The notes beneath the pieces are model-generated. The model had not been told where the DNA came from and made no database searches. It saw only the letters and a list, made by a program, of their open reading frames with translations. From Candidatus Hydromicrobium americanum (GTDB lineage Bacteria; Actinomycetota; Humimicrobiia; Humimicrobiales; Humimicrobiaceae), in NCBI GenBank assembly GCA_002779205.1, contig PEXF01000089.1:1-8330 (forward strand): a stretch of DNA of 8,330 bases, read 5' to 3'. This document shows positions 1 through 6,250 of the stretch, one piece after another. Made by a program: the position numbers and the translations under genes. Numbering within the stretch: position 1 is the first letter of the stretch; each line of letters begins with the position of its first letter.

Positions 1-167
1 AAGCATATGAAAATTTATTTTCCGTCACGTTTGAGCAGTTTCGTGATAGCGTAGTTTCATTTTTACCACCTGATGAACAAGTTATTTATGGTAAAACGCT
101 TTTTTGGGATGGAATCAAACTGAAGGTAGCAAGCTTGATAGAGGGATTAATGAATAAATATGGTTAG
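1..167 (+). CDS. 3' end of an unidentified gene (partial)
   Basis: A stop-free frame enters from the left edge (first full codon at base 3) and ends at TAG 165-167, giving the last 54 residues of a protein. The peptide is soluble-looking, with mixed aromatic and charged residues, a Pro-Pro-Asp-Glu turn and a final helix ending in Met-Asn-Lys-Tyr-Gly. It overlaps the AbiEi-like gene by 8 bp (160-167), so the two were probably translated together. Partners of AbiEi proteins are usually nucleotidyltransferase toxins (AbiEii), normally encoded downstream of the antitoxin. Here the partner position is upstream, and I do not recognise the C-terminus as AbiEii. The continuous frame and the short overlap support a real gene; its function is unknown. 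Confidence 0.6.
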   Translation, partial: AYENLFSVTFEQFRDSVVSFLPPDEQVIYGKTLFWDGIKLKVASLIEGLMNKYG

Positions 168-780
168 ACAGTCTATTTTAACATTTGCTAAAAAACTAAA
201 TAGGCCCGTTTTTACTACACGTGAAGCAGCAATGCTTTCTTACAGTTCGTTATCTAACGCTTCACAAATGCTTAACATCCTCGAAAGAAAAGGACTTGTT
301 TTTAAAGTGGCCAGAGGTATCTGGGCAGAAACTGGAAATGAAAGGCTAAGCCCATACAGCATAATTCCTTTTTTACTGCCAAAAAACAGAGCTTATGTCT
401 CTTTCATAAGTGCACTTCACCTGTATGGAATAATCGAACAAATTCCTCAGGAAATAAATTTAGCTTCAACAATTCATACAAAAAAAATTCATACAAAAGT
501 AGGAACATTTTTTATACATCAGATATCACCTTCATTTTTTGATGGGTTTGACTGGTATAAAGGAAATGGCAATTTCCTTATAGCAGAGCCAGAAAAAGCA
601 TTAATTGATAGTCTTTACCTGTCTGCCAGAAAGAAAAAACAGTTTAGTTACTTTCCAGAATTGTATTTCCATAAATCATTTAGCTTTAAGAAAGCTAGTA
701 AATGGATTGAAAAAATTCCGGACTCTAGAATACAATCTTCTGTTGAAAAAAAATTAGCAGAATTAAGAAATCCTCAATGA
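160..780 (+). CDS. AbiEi-family winged-helix antitoxin / transcriptional regulator
   Basis: A 206-residue protein. Residues about 15-57 form a winged helix-turn-helix: a TTREAA start, a recognition-helix region and an ERKGLVFKVARGIWA wing, typical of the AbiEi antitoxin N-terminus. The C-terminal part has the family hallmarks AYVSFISALHLYGII (about 78-92) and IAEPEKALIDSLYLS (about 141-155). In type IV abortive-infection systems, proteins of this family repress their own operon and neutralise a nucleotidyltransferase toxin. No AbiEii-like toxin lies downstream. The only coupled gene is the unidentified partial one upstream, which overlaps by 8 bp. A GAGGG at 141-145 lies about 14 bases before the ATG, far for a ribosome site, so translation may depend on coupling. 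The primase-helicase starts 49 bases later and may be co-transcribed. The family call is firm; the antitoxin role is inferred. Confidence 0.8.
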   Translation: MVRQSILTFAKKLNRPVFTTREAAMLSYSSLSNASQMLNILERKGLVFKVARGIWAETGNERLSPYSIIPFLLPKNRAYVSFISALHLYGIIEQIPQEINLASTIHTKKIHTKVGTFFIHQISPSFFDGFDWYKGNGNFLIAEPEKALIDSLYLSARKKKQFSYFPELYFHKSFSFKKASKWIEKIPDSRIQSSVEKKLAELRNPQ

Positions 781-829
781 AAATAATATGTAAAATATAG
801 AGCTTGTAGGAAGAATTAACTTCTAAAAA

Positions 830-2986
830 ATGAAACACATAAGTGAAGAACAATTAAACCTTTATATGTCTCTTTTTAGAGGTAGAAATGATATTTATGC
901 AAAGAGATGGGAAAAACATGGAAGATCTGGATATGCTCCTGCATACAGATTTGATTGGAATGAATACTTAAACCACAAAGCAAAGGGTGGGAATTTTCAA
1001 AGTTTCAGTAACAAAGAAAAAGTACCATTAACAAAAGATGTAGTGAAAAAACATCTATTAGGAGCTCATTTTATAGGTATTTATCCCTTGCTTGAAGACA
1101 ACACCTCTTATTTTATTGCTGTAGATTTTGATAGAAAAGACTGGGAGAAAGATTCAAAGAGATTTATTAATGAATGCAAGTCATTAAAAATTCCTGTCTA
1201 CATTGAAAAATCTTTATCAGGAATGGGTGCTCACTTATGGATATTTTTTAAAGATAAATATCCCGCAGCAAAGAGCCGTAGAATATTTTTAGAAATAATC
1301 AGAAAAGTATTTGATCTTTCAAAATTTGATAAAGAAGTCAGTTTTGACAGGATCTTTCCTAATCAGGACTACCATTCAGGCAAAGGTTTTGGGAATTTAA
1401 TTGCCTTACCTTTAAACGGCAAATATTTAAAAGAAGATAAAACGGTTATTTTAGATCCCAAGAATTTTGATCCTATTCCAGACCAATGGAGCTATCTAAA
1501 TAAAATGAAGAAGGTGTCTAGTATAAAATTAGACGAACTTTATTTAAAAATAATTGAAGATGAAAAATTAAATAGTTTTAATATTGCTGAGGATAAAAAA
1601 TTATTTAAAACTGGTAAATTATCAATCACATTAAAAAATCAAATAGTCTTGAATAAACACCAAATCAATAAAGACCTGGCAAATTTCTTAAGGAGTAATC
1701 TTAATTTCATAAATAGCGAGTATATAATCAAACAAAAAATTGGTAGAAGCGTATATGGCGTTCAGAAGTTTTTTAATCTTATTACAGAATCGAAGGAAAC
1801 CATTATGGTACCAAGAGGGTTTTTAAACCAGCTGGTAGATTTCTGTAATGAAAAAAAGATCAAATTTGAGATTTTTGATAAAAGAACAAAACTTGATAAT
1901 CTTGAGTTTAATTCCAAAATCCAACTGAATAGTATTCAAATACAGGTGATTGATAATTGTGAAAACACGCAGGAGGGAGTTATAGTTGCACCCCCGGGTT
2001 TTGGAAAGACAATTATAGGAATAGAACTAATAGCAAGAAAATGTCAGCCGGCTCTTATAATTGTGCACAGAAAACAAATATATGATCAGTGGATTGGAAG
2101 AATTCAGGATTTTTTAGGACTTGTCAAAAAGGATATCGGTCAAATTTCAGCAAATAAAAAGAAAGTTTCAAAATTTGTCACTGTAGCAATGATTCAAAGC
2201 TTGACAAGATTTCTGGATTTAAAAGACCTGAGTAACTCATTTGGTACCATCCTTATTGATGAATGTCATCACATTCCTGCAAAAAGTTTCAGAAAGGCAA
2301 TAGTGAATTTTAATCCGTATTATATTTTTGGACTGACCGCTACACCAAAAAGAAAATATAATGATGAGAAAATGATCTTCTTATATATAGGGGATATTAT
2401 TTGCAATACTGATGATATTGACCAGGTGGCTACTGGTATATTTGAAGAAGATATCCAGCTAAATATAAGAGATACTAATCTATATCTTCCCTACGACAAT
2501 AAGACCGATGATTTTCAAATGCTATCAAAGGTACTGATTTTTGATTCAGATAGAAATAGATTAATAGTTGATGATATTAAAAAAGAATTAGAGCCCAGTA
2601 AGAAGGTATTGGTATTAACTGAAAGAAAAGAACATGTAGATGTGTTAAATATTTATTTAAAATCTATATGTGAAGTTATCACTATCACAGGCGATGATTC
2701 TAGGTCTTTAAGAAAAATAAAGATGAAGCAGATAGAGTCAGGTAATTTTCAGGTTTTGATTACCACTGGACAGTTATTGGGAGAAGGATTGGATACAGAA
2801 AATCTAAGCAGCATATTCCTGGTTTATCCCTTTTCTTTTGAAGGAAAATTGATTCAGTATATTGGAAGGATTCTAAGATCTAAAGGCAGAAAGGCTATCT
2901 ATGATTACAGGGATAAAAATATCGAATTTCTTTTAAAGTTGTATAAAAAGAGGAAAAAATACTACCGCAGGTCAAAGCTTTTGTAA
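830..2986 (+). CDS. TOTE conflict-system primase-helicase fusion
   Basis: A 718-residue cytoplasmic protein. Residues about 10-225 form an archaeo-eukaryotic-type primase: LFRGR near the start, catalytic DFD at 99-101, the SLSGMGAHLW block with H135, then FPNQD (176-180) and GFGNLIALPLNG (186-197). Residues about 260-710 are a superfamily II helicase of the XPB/RAD25-like type: conserved pre-domain with VPRG (327-330), Walker A APPGFGKT (387-394), VHRKQ/DQW (412-421), Walker B DECHH (477-481), GLTATPKR (501-508), a motif V region (644-667) and QYIGRILR (676-683). All catalytic motifs are present, so the protein looks active. TOTE systems are predicted anti-invader conflict systems, and many members also carry a nuclease domain. 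None is visible here or in the neighbours. An in-frame stop (TAA 824-826) just upstream fixes the start at 830 or later. The ribosome site is weak (AGGA about 16 bases upstream). Confidence 0.9.
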   Translation: MKHISEEQLNLYMSLFRGRNDIYAKRWEKHGRSGYAPAYRFDWNEYLNHKAKGGNFQSFSNKEKVPLTKDVVKKHLLGAHFIGIYPLLEDNTSYFIAVDFDRKDWEKDSKRFINECKSLKIPVYIEKSLSGMGAHLWIFFKDKYPAAKSRRIFLEIIRKVFDLSKFDKEVSFDRIFPNQDYHSGKGFGNLIALPLNGKYLKEDKTVILDPKNFDPIPDQWSYLNKMKKVSSIKLDELYLKIIEDEKLNSFNIAEDKKLFKTGKLSITLKNQIVLNKHQINKDLANFLRSNLNFINSEYIIKQKIGRSVYGVQKFFNLITESKETIMVPRGFLNQLVDFCNEKKIKFEIFDKRTKLDNLEFNSKIQLNSIQIQVIDNCENTQEGVIVAPPGFGKTIIGIELIARKCQPALIIVHRKQIYDQWIGRIQDFLGLVKKDIGQISANKKKVSKFVTVAMIQSLTRFLDLKDLSNSFGTILIDECHHIPAKSFRKAIVNFNPYYIFGLTATPKRKYNDEKMIFLYIGDIICNTDDIDQVATGIFEEDIQLNIRDTNLYLPYDNKTDDFQMLSKVLIFDSDRNRLIVDDIKKELEPSKKVLVLTERKEHVDVLNIYLKSICEVITITGDDSRSLRKIKMKQIESGNFQVLITTGQLLGEGLDTENLSSIFLVYPFSFEGKLIQYIGRILRSKGRKAIYDYRDKNIEFLLKLYKKRKKYYRRSKLL

Positions 2987-3087
2987 AAACTGGAAAAAAT
3001 CACTTTATCTATTGATAACAAAGTACCCGACATTCTGGTTCAATATCTACAAAGTGCGTTTTATCCATTCCTTAATATTACCTTGAA

Positions 3088-3122
3088 GTGCAATTAGTAT
3101 CTTAAGAAGATACATTATGCAC
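3088..3122. repeat. 35-bp imperfect hairpin with iteron-like half-sites
   Basis: The left arm GTGCAATTAGTATCTT (3088-3103) and right arm AAGATACATTATGCAC (3107-3122) pair at 12 of 16 positions around a 3-base centre (AAG). The inner 7 bp (GTATCTT/AAGATAC) and the outer 5 bp (GTGCA/TGCAC) are perfect. No U-run follows, so it is unlikely to be a terminator. The inner half-sites GTATCT/AGATAC recur in the repeat cluster at 3285-3348 and in the tail of the replication-like gene at 7480-7494. That suggests a binding site for a replication or partition protein. Confidence 0.55.
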
Positions 3123-3284
3123 ATGTAACATAAATTTTTCAGGGAGTTTTAATTAATAAGTATAATTATTAAGAGCACGGTAATACCTGGCTTTTTGCAT
3201 TAAAATTAATCATTTATTGATGATCTACATCAAATCTGTATACTTTATTGAATCCAAAACCTGGTAGGAAGGGTAAAAAGAAGG

Positions 3285-3348
3285 GGGTATCTGACAGATA
3301 CCCGGGTGGTGTACCACAGATACCAGGGGTTGTATTTACCAGATACCC
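3285..3348. repeat. Iteron-like CAGATACC cluster with a 19-bp palindrome
   Basis: CAGATACC occurs three times in the same orientation at 3295-3302, 3317-3324 and 3340-3347, spaced 22 and 23 bp, close to two helical turns. The first copy is the right arm of a perfect palindrome, GGGTATCTGACAGATACCC (3285-3303). The other two have only partial left arms. The cluster lies inside the coding tail of a broken replication-like gene. Direct repeats at this spacing resemble plasmid iterons. Because the same bases also encode a repetitive Tyr-Pro/Gly-Pro tail, coding repetition is an alternative explanation. Confidence 0.55.
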
Positions 3349-3406
3349 TAACAATAGCAGTATTAAAAAACTAATCTAAATAACGTTAATACAACTATTT
3401 ATTGCA

Positions 3407-3424
3407 ATATTCCTATAGGAATAT
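3407..3424. repeat. 18-bp perfect palindrome
   Basis: ATATTCCTATAGGAATAT is a perfect inverted repeat with no spacer. It sits about 60 bp beyond the iteron-like cluster, within the frameshifted extension of the replication-gene remnant. It is long for chance and contains G/C pairs, so it is not just AT richness. It could be an operator or a dimeric protein site. No U-run follows, so it is not a terminator. A second, weaker perfect palindrome (TATTACATGTAATA) lies at 3468-3481. Confidence 0.4.
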
Positions 3425-3462
3425 CCAAAGAAAATATCGGCGTAACTTTCTATAATCTATAG

Positions 3463-3970
3463 TGAATTATTACATGTAATAGAAATTATGGTTTCATATT
3501 GTTTACTGTGATGCACAATTAAGTACCATAATTGTTCAATCAATATTATACCCCTTATTAATTTGAAGTCAAAAATATTTCTATATTGTAGTTATTAAGA
3601 TCTTAATTTTAAATAATTTCAACATAGTATAGAAAAATGTTTTTTATCGCTAAATCTGAAAAATCACTGAAATCTGCAAAAATCTTTATAACCTTATGAT
3701 GAAGAATTTTTTTTCTACCTAATATTCATTATCCCTTGCTTTTCCCTCTATATTTAAATAGTTATATTTTTAAAAAAGATATTTATATTACTGATAATAT
3801 TGAGAATAAAATTCTTGATATATTTAGATTTGACTTTGGTATTAAGAAAATAACTTAGAAGAAATATATTTCATTTGACTCGTTATTTCTGTAAAATTGT
3901 ATTTATGAATCTCTTTTAAATGTTTTTCTTATCATAAAATTTGGATATTTTAAAAGAGTATAAAGCATAA
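3463..3970. other. Long AT-rich region without an intact gene
   Basis: No complete gene, RNA gene or strong terminator is visible on either strand. A stop-free stretch on the + strand, ending at a TAG near 3858, reads coding-like at its end (DIYITDNIENKILDI, then RFDFGIKKIT) but has no ATG start or ribosome site. It may be another decayed gene end; I do not recognise it. A small inverted repeat (ACAATTA/TAATTGT) lies around 3516-3536. The region looks like decayed mobile-element sequence between the replication-gene remnant and the hicBA operon. Confidence 0.5.
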
Positions 3971-3975
3971 TTTTT

Positions 3976-3984
3976 TGTTATAAT
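3976..3984 (+). promoter_or_regulatory. Extended -10 promoter of hicBA
   Basis: TGTTATAAT combines a perfect TATAAT (3979-3984) with the upstream TGn of an extended -10 element. There is no good -35 at the usual distance, which extended -10 promoters tolerate. It lies 30 bases before the hicB start, leaving room for the AAAGGA ribosome site at 4003-4008. No operator-like inverted repeat is apparent nearby. Confidence 0.55.
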
Positions 3985-4014
3985 TAAAAAATCTATTAGA
4001 CGAAAGGAAAATAA

Positions 4015-4260
4015 ATGTTATCTAAATTTATCTTGTCAGCAATGAAAAAAGCAAGATATGAAATACTTGAAGATGATGATACCTTTTATGGAGAGATTCC
4101 TGGATTTGAAGGGGTTTATGCAAATTCCAGTACTTTGGAAAAATGCAGAGAAGAGCTTGAAGAGGTTTTAGAGGAATGGCTTTTTTTTAGAATCTCCAGA
4201 AATCTACCTATACCGGAAGTCGATGGAATTGAATTAAAAATAAAGGAAATTGCGGTATAA
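4015..4260 (+). CDS. hicB: HicB-family antitoxin
   Basis: An 81-residue protein with the HicB partial RNase-H-like fold signature: YEILEDDDTFYGEIPGFEGVYA (about 15-36, acidic loop then GEIPG strand), followed by the LEKCREELEEVLEEWL helix and the closing LPIPEVDG segment. HicB antitoxins bind and block the HicA mRNA interferase, and many repress their own operon. No extra C-terminal DNA-binding domain is visible, so autoregulation would need the toxin complex or another factor. The start at 4015 is supported by AAAGGA at 4003-4008, 6 bases before the ATG; M10 is a less likely start. The stop overlaps the hicA start by one base (TAATG), so the antitoxin comes first and the genes are translationally coupled. 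Confidence 0.9.
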   Translation: MLSKFILSAMKKARYEILEDDDTFYGEIPGFEGVYANSSTLEKCREELEEVLEEWLFFRISRNLPIPEVDGIELKIKEIAV

Positions 4261-4481
4261 TGGCCAAAATTGGTCAAATAAAAAGAAAAGATTTAATAAG
4301 ATATTTTAAGAAACTGGGCTTTTCTGGACTATATTCTGGCGGAAAACACCAATTTATGGCAAAAGGAAATATCACTGTCCGATTACCCAATCCTCATAAA
4401 ACAGATATTGGAAAAGAACTTTTATTAAGGATATTGAGGCAAGCCGGTATAAAGAGATCTGATTGGGAGAAATTATTGTAA
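4260..4481 (+). CDS. hicA: HicA-family mRNA interferase toxin
   Basis: A 73-residue protein with the compact double-stranded-RNA-binding-like fold of HicA. It opens with IKRKDLIRYFKKLGF (about 7-21), has the conserved GGKHQFM block (27-33) whose H30 is the expected catalytic histidine, then the ITVRLPNPHKTDIGKELLLRIL segment and an IKRSDW end. HicA toxins cleave mRNA and halt growth when HicB is lost. All hallmark positions are intact, so it should be active. It shares one base with the hicB stop; AAAGGA at 4242-4247 lies 12 bases before its ATG. The order antitoxin-toxin is the reverse of the second pair in this window. It converges with the minus-strand TIM-barrel gene 72 bp away, with no clear terminator between them. 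Confidence 0.92.
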   Translation: MAKIGQIKRKDLIRYFKKLGFSGLYSGGKHQFMAKGNITVRLPNPHKTDIGKELLLRILRQAGIKRSDWEKLL

Positions 4482-4552
4482 TAGTTTGTAGAAATAAGTA
4501 TTTAATTTTCTAGAATCTCCTGGCATCAAGTATGGAAAAGTTTGAGATGAAT

Positions 4553-5311
4553 TTATTCGCACCCATATATATTTTTTAGTTTCAATCCGTCCAGCAATAA
4601 TTGTGAATGAAACTGGGGTAAATATTCCAAAACTAAATGGCCACTGAATTTTCTTTTTTTTAGAAAAGAAAATATTTTATCAAAATCCAGAGCCATCTCT
4701 TCTTCATTATAATATATAGGGTAATGCTGTTTTATACTGTTTTTTATCCTATTTGATATATGAAATATTTTAATAATATCAATATTTTCTTTAATATCCT
4801 TAAGGATTTCTTCCTGTTCCCTATGGATATGAGAAAAATCATAGCAAATTCGGTGAAAAAAGGTATTTCTACAGAAATTAAACATTTTATCTACTCCGCC
4901 AAATATTCTTCTTCTGCTTTCAAAAGTCTCCCAGCATAAATATAATCCTCCTTTTTTGAGAACCGGATCTACTTCTTCTTCCAGAAATCTTTTTATTGTC
5001 TCATACTTACACATGCTTGGGTGGATGACTATAAGATTGCAATTTAGTGAATTTGCAATCTTTATAGTCTTATCAAAAACCATGGAAAATAAATTAAGGT
5101 TGGAAAGGCTAAACTGGGCAAAGTGTATTGACGAAGCTTTAATATTGGTTTTCTTGAAAGGTTCAAGAATATCTTTTATATCAATTTTTAAGAATAATTT
5201 AGGGTTAAGGAAAGCAACTTCCACAAAGCCTAAATCTTTATAAACTCCAACAGTTTCAAACCAATTATATTTTCCAGTTTCAGGATAAGAAACTCGGACT
5301 GAGAATTTCAT
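4553..5311 (-). CDS. TIM-barrel sugar-phosphate isomerase / endonuclease-IV-like protein
   Basis: A 252-residue soluble protein with the xylose-isomerase-like TIM-barrel pattern: alternating strand ends carrying putative metal ligands at H63 (SIHFAQ), H97 (VIHPS), E128 (LCWET), D158 and H161 (CYDFSHIH), H184 (FHISN) and E229 (LVLEY). This ligand spacing fits the superfamily that includes sugar isomerases/epimerases and AP endonuclease family 2. The substrate cannot be read from the sequence. The length is typical for a single-domain member, and the protein appears complete. A strong AAGGAG ends 3 bases before the ATG. That site overlaps the stop of the upstream zinc-finger microprotein gene, so the two form a translationally coupled operon. 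In this island the role could be sugar metabolism or DNA/RNA processing; the sequence does not decide. Confidence 0.8.
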   Translation of the reverse strand: MKFSVRVSYPETGKYNWFETVGVYKDLGFVEVAFLNPKLFLKIDIKDILEPFKKTNIKASSIHFAQFSLSNLNLFSMVFDKTIKIANSLNCNLIVIHPSMCKYETIKRFLEEEVDPVLKKGGLYLCWETFESRRRIFGGVDKMFNFCRNTFFHRICYDFSHIHREQEEILKDIKENIDIIKIFHISNRIKNSIKQHYPIYYNEEEMALDFDKIFSFLKKRKFSGHLVLEYLPQFHSQLLLDGLKLKNIYGCE

Positions 5312-5318
5312 GGTCTCC

Positions 5319-5441
5319 TTAAAATACTACTCTTAATATATTTTTTCTTTTACTGCACGACTGTAAATGTCTTGTCATGCCCTTTTTACTGAAAGTTCTT
5401 TTACAAAAATAACATTTTCCATAAGACTCAAACTTTTTCAT
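5319..5441 (-). CDS. 40-residue zinc-finger microprotein
   Basis: A complete 40-codon frame on the minus strand starts at ATG 5441-5439 and stops at TAA 5321-5319. An AAAAGGAA ribosome site lies about 10 bases upstream. The protein has C10-x2-C13-x11-H25-x3-C29, a C2HC/C2H2-type zinc finger with KxxFSKKGMTRHL in the helix, flanked by basic residues. Such a finger probably binds nucleic acid or a protein partner. The stop codon is part of the TAAGGAG ribosome site of the TIM-barrel gene, 7 bases before that gene's ATG, so the two are coupled. From memory, a similar finger occurs at the N-terminus of longer proteins annotated as pRiA4b ORF-3-like, so this may be a standalone or truncated version. 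The intact start signal and stop favour a real small gene. Confidence 0.7.
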   Translation of the reverse strand: MKKFESYGKCYFCKRTFSKKGMTRHLQSCSKRKNILRVVF

Positions 5442-5560
5442 TTTATTTATTTCCTTTTATCCTATTAGTTTTATATAAATTTTTATGGTTACAGATATTT
5501 TTTTAATTGTAACATATATAAATAAATATTACGTTTTATTCAAACTTGTAAAAAATTCTA

Positions 5561-5589
5561 TTGTCTTTGTTGTTAGTATTTACTACAAT
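5561..5589 (+). promoter_or_regulatory. Sigma-70-type promoter of the winged-helix nucleotidyltransferase gene
   Basis: TTGTCT (5561-5566) and TACAAT (5584-5589) are separated by exactly 17 bp and match the -35 and -10 consensus well. Transcription would begin near 5596, right at the AGGTGA ribosome site, giving a very short leader before ATG 5610. The promoter lies in the 156-bp divergent gap between this gene and the minus-strand microprotein operon. Confidence 0.5.
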
Positions 5590-5609
5590 AGTTATAGGTG
5601 ATTACAACA

Positions 5610-6188
5610 ATGATTAATTTTTTAGAAATTACAAAATCAAGACTTAGAAATAAGATACTATTACATTTCTTTACTAATACTGATGATGAAATGTACTTAA
5701 GAGAAATGGCTCTAAGACTGAAAGAAGACCCTGGTAATCTATCAAAAGAGCTGTCAAAACTTGAAAAGGAGGGCATTTTTATATCACAGTTCAGAGGAAA
5801 GCAGAAATATTTTTTTCTAAACAAAGCCTATCCACTGTTTAATGAATTGAAGTCTATAATTTTTAAAACAATAGGTATAAAAGGAAGTCTGCAGAATATA
5901 ATAAATGAAACCGGTGGAATAGTTTCAGCTTTTATTTATGGTTCCTTTGCAACCGGAAAAGAAAATGCTTCTTCAGATATCGATCTGTGCCTTATAGTCA
6001 AGGATAGTATATCTAATGAGAATAATTTCATTTCGAAAATAAATAGTCTTGGAAAAACTATTTTAAGGGAAATAAATTATATCTATTATTCAGAAGAGGA
6101 TTGGAAAAAACAAACCGGCGAAGATGATAGTTTTATAGTAAATATTAAAATGGGACCAAAAATAGTTTTAAAAGGAGATGAGCTTTGA
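5610..6188 (+). CDS. Winged-helix / MNT-type nucleotidyltransferase fusion
   Basis: About 192 residues from ATG 5610 (GTG 5598 would add four). Residues about 8-75 form a winged helix-turn-helix: MYLREMALRL, DPGNLSKELSKLEKEGI, then a wing and KYFFLN. Residues about 95-185 form a minimal Pol-beta-like nucleotidyltransferase with YGSFATGKENASSDIDL, including G111-S112 and catalytic D123 and D125. The third acidic position reads REINYIYYSEEDW, with Asn where classic enzymes have Asp, which I recall as usual for this fused family. The end, GPKIVLKG, is also typical. The fusion suggests a regulator that binds DNA and transfers a nucleotide, or an antitoxin-like modifier. No HEPN partner is adjacent. 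ATG 5610 is preferred because AGGTGA (5596-5601) lies 8 bases upstream and the predicted transcript starts near 5596. Confidence 0.8.
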   Translation: MINFLEITKSRLRNKILLHFFTNTDDEMYLREMALRLKEDPGNLSKELSKLEKEGIFISQFRGKQKYFFLNKAYPLFNELKSIIFKTIGIKGSLQNIINETGGIVSAFIYGSFATGKENASSDIDLCLIVKDSISNENNFISKINSLGKTILREINYIYYSEEDWKKQTGEDDSFIVNIKMGPKIVLKGDEL

Positions 6189-6236
6189 TTAGTCGTTTTT
6201 AATATTTTTCTTCCCAATAAGGTTTAAATTTTATAG

Positions 6237-6242
6237 TATAAT
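6237..6242 (+). promoter_or_regulatory. -10 element of the second hicAB operon (near-leaderless)
   Basis: A perfect TATAAT ends 8 bases before the hicA ATG at 6251, so transcription from it would begin almost at the start codon. No purine-rich ribosome site lies between them, consistent with a leaderless or near-leaderless transcript. The -35 at 17-bp spacing (CCAATA, 6214-6219) is weak. Confidence 0.4.
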
Positions 6243-6250
6243 AATTAAAT

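Larger units (their letters stand above)
3224..3462 (+). pseudogene. C-terminal remnant of a helix-turn-helix replication-like gene
   Basis: The frame from 3224 reads STSNLYTLLNPKP, the same 13 residues found in the short helix-turn-helix gene at 7135-7512, directly after two in-frame stops (TGA TGA, 3218-3223). It continues with a basic linker and a Pro/Gly tail (VSDRYPGGVPQIPGVV), then an Asn-rich stretch, and stops at 3377-3379. If the frame slips by -1 in the A-run 3365-3370, coding-like sequence continues (TNLNNVNTTIY, then NIPIGISKENIGVTFYNL) to TAG 3460-3462. The DNA-binding N-terminal half is missing, and nothing upstream aligns. Over 39 bases (3224-3262 versus 7408-7446) the copies differ at four positions, all synonymous. 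This copy was therefore under selection before it broke. It overlaps the CAGATACC repeat cluster. Confidence 0.75.

Noticed and set aside
316..323. GGTATCTG (reverse of the iteron-like CAGATACC) inside the AbiEi gene
   Set aside because: A single 8-base match inside a conserved coding wing, with no partner repeat nearby; expected by chance.
4956..5243. 95-codon + strand frame
   Set aside because: It lies wholly antisense to the TIM-barrel gene, whose metal-ligand motifs are intact, and it has no recognisable domain.
5573..5824. 83-codon minus-strand frame
   Set aside because: Antisense to the winged-helix half of the nucleotidyltransferase fusion; low-complexity Ser/Phe composition and no ribosome site.
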